Source: Nitrospira sp. UBA6909
GTDB taxonomy: Bacteria > Nitrospirota > Nitrospiria > Nitrospirales > Nitrospiraceae
NCBI GenBank assembly: GCA_002451055.1
Contig: DKBD01000212.1
Coordinates: 1 to 6,043 of the forward strand
Direction of reading: 5' to 3'
Length of the DNA stretch: 6,043 nucleotides
Position numbers and translations under genes: made by a program. Shown here one piece after another: positions 4,290 to 6,043 of this stretch (within the stretch, counting starts at the first letter, position 1; each line of letters starts with the position of its first letter). The notes under the pieces were generated by a model. It worked only from the letters and a program-made list of their open reading frames with translations, was not told the origin of the DNA and did not search any database.

Positions 4290-5732
4290 GAGCATATCCT
4301 GAGGGGCGCACTCCAGGTCTCGGAGCGTCTTGGGCACAGCCCGATTTTGGACCATCGCTGCATTCTTGAGCTGAGCGACTATTCGTATGGCATCCGAGCC
4401 AGACTTCTCTATAACCATCTCTATTTTAGTGACCTTCCTCAGACGTACAAAGAAGAACTCCTCAAGGACGACTTCTTTCTGGGCATCATCAAGCATGAGC
4501 ACTTTAATCCTCGACTGATCGAGTGGCTATCGGCCTATTCGCGGTTAGGTCACGTTCCTGCGGACCGCTACAGAACGCACGTCTCGAACTTACTACAGTC
4601 GCCGGAGACCATCTGGGCTTATGCGTTCAACAACCAAATCTCAGACGCGGCGCGTCACGTCCTTCTCAGCTTTAACACGGTTGGCGGATGGGTGGATGCG
4701 GCTGACCTGGAACCAGTCTTCATAGCGCTCCATCGGTATAGTGCCACCAAGTACCATCAGCAGATTCGCCCAGGCGATTTCGAGCGGGCACTTCAGGAGC
4801 TGGAAGGTGCCTTTCTCTCGTATAACAGGGCGTATGCTAGTTATCTTAACCCTTCTGTTCGAGACTTCGTGGCCTCGGTGATCATAAACCAACGTGACAT
4901 TGCGGAAGACATTCTCAATTCGGCCGCGCGATTTAAGCAAATTGTGAATCTCTGGGAACTTGCCGCCGCCCATCCTAACAGTGTACTCAGGAGTGTTTTA
5001 ACGACGGACGCCGATCTCCTTTCTCGATCATTGTCTCGCCTGTTGGATGGGCCCTCTTTCCGCTGGGTAAAGATGTCGGATGGTACTCATATAGGTCACT
5101 ACATTGATGTGAATTACGAAGGTAAAGTAGGATTTATTGCGAAAGTCGCTGCGGTTCACAGTTCAATACAGCTCGCCGACATGGCATCTCAATTGGCGAG
5201 GAAGCTCGTTGACATGTGGGAGAGGCAGGTCGTCGAGTTCGGCCCTGCGCTCCGCCTACTGGAAGCTATAGCTGAAAATATCTGGTTTCTCGACCATGGT
5301 GGACGCGAAGCGTACCGCAGGATTTTGAGCGGGGTCGTAGATGCACTCGACTATGCGCGGGCGGACGACTGGCTCAATATCTTGGCTTTTTCGGCAAAGT
5401 CAATTGACTGGCGTGATACCGATGAAGAGAAACTTGAGTTAGCACTTCGGCGCTATGAAAAGAATGGTGCGAACGATGAGCGTTTTGAGTGTAAGGCTCT
5501 TGATGAGCTGACAGGTTTGCGTGATTCATTGAGCAAGCTCCATACTGAGCACGGGCTCGCTCTGAAATATGAGATCGAGCGGCTTGATGAGGATATCGCC
5601 GAACGCCAAGATGAACTGGAGGATCCTGAAGACGGAAGCGGGTTCTCGCAAGACCGGACACCATTACGACATGATCTAGTTACTGATGACCAAGTGCGGG
5701 AGATGTTCCGGACATTGCGGGAAGGTGGCTGA
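4290..5732 (+). pseudogene. Nuclease-nSTAND3 gene, C-terminal part beyond the premature stop
   Basis: The frame of the upstream part continues without a base gap for 480 codons. It opens EHILRGALQVSERLGHSPIL, the region just after sensor 1, then a winged-helix-like part (LELSDYSYGIRARLLYNHLY, 357 codons or so into the gene's NTPase module edge) and FLSYNRAYASYLNPSVRDFV, typical of the end of nSTAND3 NTPase modules. The rest is alpha-helical with no clear TPR signature, and would be the ligand-sensing half. It ends in an acidic likely coiled coil (YEIERLDEDIAERQDELEDP) and a short tail with VREMFRTLREGG. As a separate gene it has no credible start: TTG 4347 is the only early candidate and the first in-frame ATG is at 5073. 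It is therefore the distal part of a broken gene. A restored protein would be about 770 residues. No terminator is evident after the TGA. Confidence 0.78.
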
Positions 5733-6024
5733 GGCCCCATTTGCATTCCCTCAATCACTCGTCGAAACTCCGACGTCTGGATCGAGGAACTCCTAGGGAA
5801 ACATATCGCCTAAATTCGACGGGCCTCAATTTCAGCAAAGGTGGTCGAGCAAGAGTGTGGAGCCGATACCTAGGGAGGGCTGCGACGCAGTGCGAAAGGT
5901 TCGACGGTCATGAATCGGGTACAGTGCCTAGATTCGCGTACGGCTCTGAATCACCACTTTGGTGCTTTCTGGCTGACGGACCTCGGTCTGATGCTGGCTA
6001 ACGGGGTTGTTGGGAGTTACAGTC
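5733..6024. other. Gene-free segment at the right junction of the insertion
   Basis: I see no protein family, tRNA or repeat A/B/C copy here. Small inverted pairs exist (CGTCG/CGACG at 5760-5775; CACCA/TGGTG just before the hypD leader), but neither has a T-run. The segment should contain the hypD leader and, somewhere, the right boundary of the inserted DNA. The sequence alone does not place it. Confidence 0.5.
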
Positions 6025-6043
6025 ATGAAGTACGTGGATGAGT
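6025..6043 (+). CDS. hypD: Start of hypD, hydrogenase formation protein (partial)
   Basis: Only six codons are inside the window: M-K-Y-V-D-E. This is the usual HypD opening (MKYVDEFRD or MRFVDEYR in relatives). A GGGAG at 6012-6016, eight bases before the ATG, is a good ribosome binding site. HypD is the iron-sulfur protein that works with HypC in building the Fe(CN)2CO group, so the partner expected after hypC is present but displaced. The call rests on six residues plus gene context. Confidence 0.75.

Noticed and set aside
4641..4973. Minus-strand 110-residue frame inside the nuclease-STAND gene
   Set aside because: Antisense shadow of a long family-supported frame.
5741..6001. Plus-strand 86-residue frame before hypD
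   Set aside because: TTG start without a ribosome binding site, low-complexity basic composition, no family likeness.

Overview
The window opens with a complete hypC and closes on the first six codons of what looks like hypD. Both encode [NiFe]-hydrogenase maturation factors, and their genes normally sit side by side. Here about 5.8 kb of accessory DNA lies between them (254-6024). The organism is a bacterium with a [NiFe] hydrogenase and moderate GC content. The mix of HypC, BrnT/BrnA, HicB, DUF4160/DUF2442 and a palindromic element built on GGACAGGCTACTTTTC reminds me of Nitrospira-like genomes. That is an impression, not something the window proves.

Layout: hypC (5-253); repeat copy A (263-324); a minus-strand secreted BamE/SmpA-like protein whose lipobox cysteine is a tryptophan (387-737); a gene-free stretch with a small hairpin and a REP/MITE-like palindrome (738-1159); hicB with a 5' remnant of hicA (1160-1424); repeat copy B (1425-1533); the brnT-brnA toxin-antitoxin pair (1612-2158); a DUF2442 gene (2195-2443); a DUF4160 gene broken by a -1 frameshift that overlaps a second DUF2442 gene (2614-3135); repeat copy C (3170-3278); a Mrr-like nuclease + nSTAND3 NTPase gene cut by an in-frame TGA (3420-5732); about 290 bp without a recognisable gene; the start of hypD (6025).

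The insert looks like a small defence/toxin-antitoxin island in three modules, each preceded by one copy of a diverged 62-109 bp repeat ending in CTAAACAGT or GTAAACAGT. I see no integrase, transposase or plasmid gene. The lesions are not spread evenly: hicA is truncated, DUF4160 is frameshifted and the nuclease-NTPase carries a stop codon, while hicB, brnA and both DUF2442 genes are open. Only brnT-brnA looks like a complete toxin-antitoxin pair.

The most interesting item is the nuclease-STAND protein (about 770 codons), a plausible anti-phage sensor-effector of the Avs type. Its TGA falls exactly where the sensor-1 arginine of a T-T-R motif is expected, which fits a CGA-to-TGA transition. 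All functional calls come from reading motifs by eye; no search was run.
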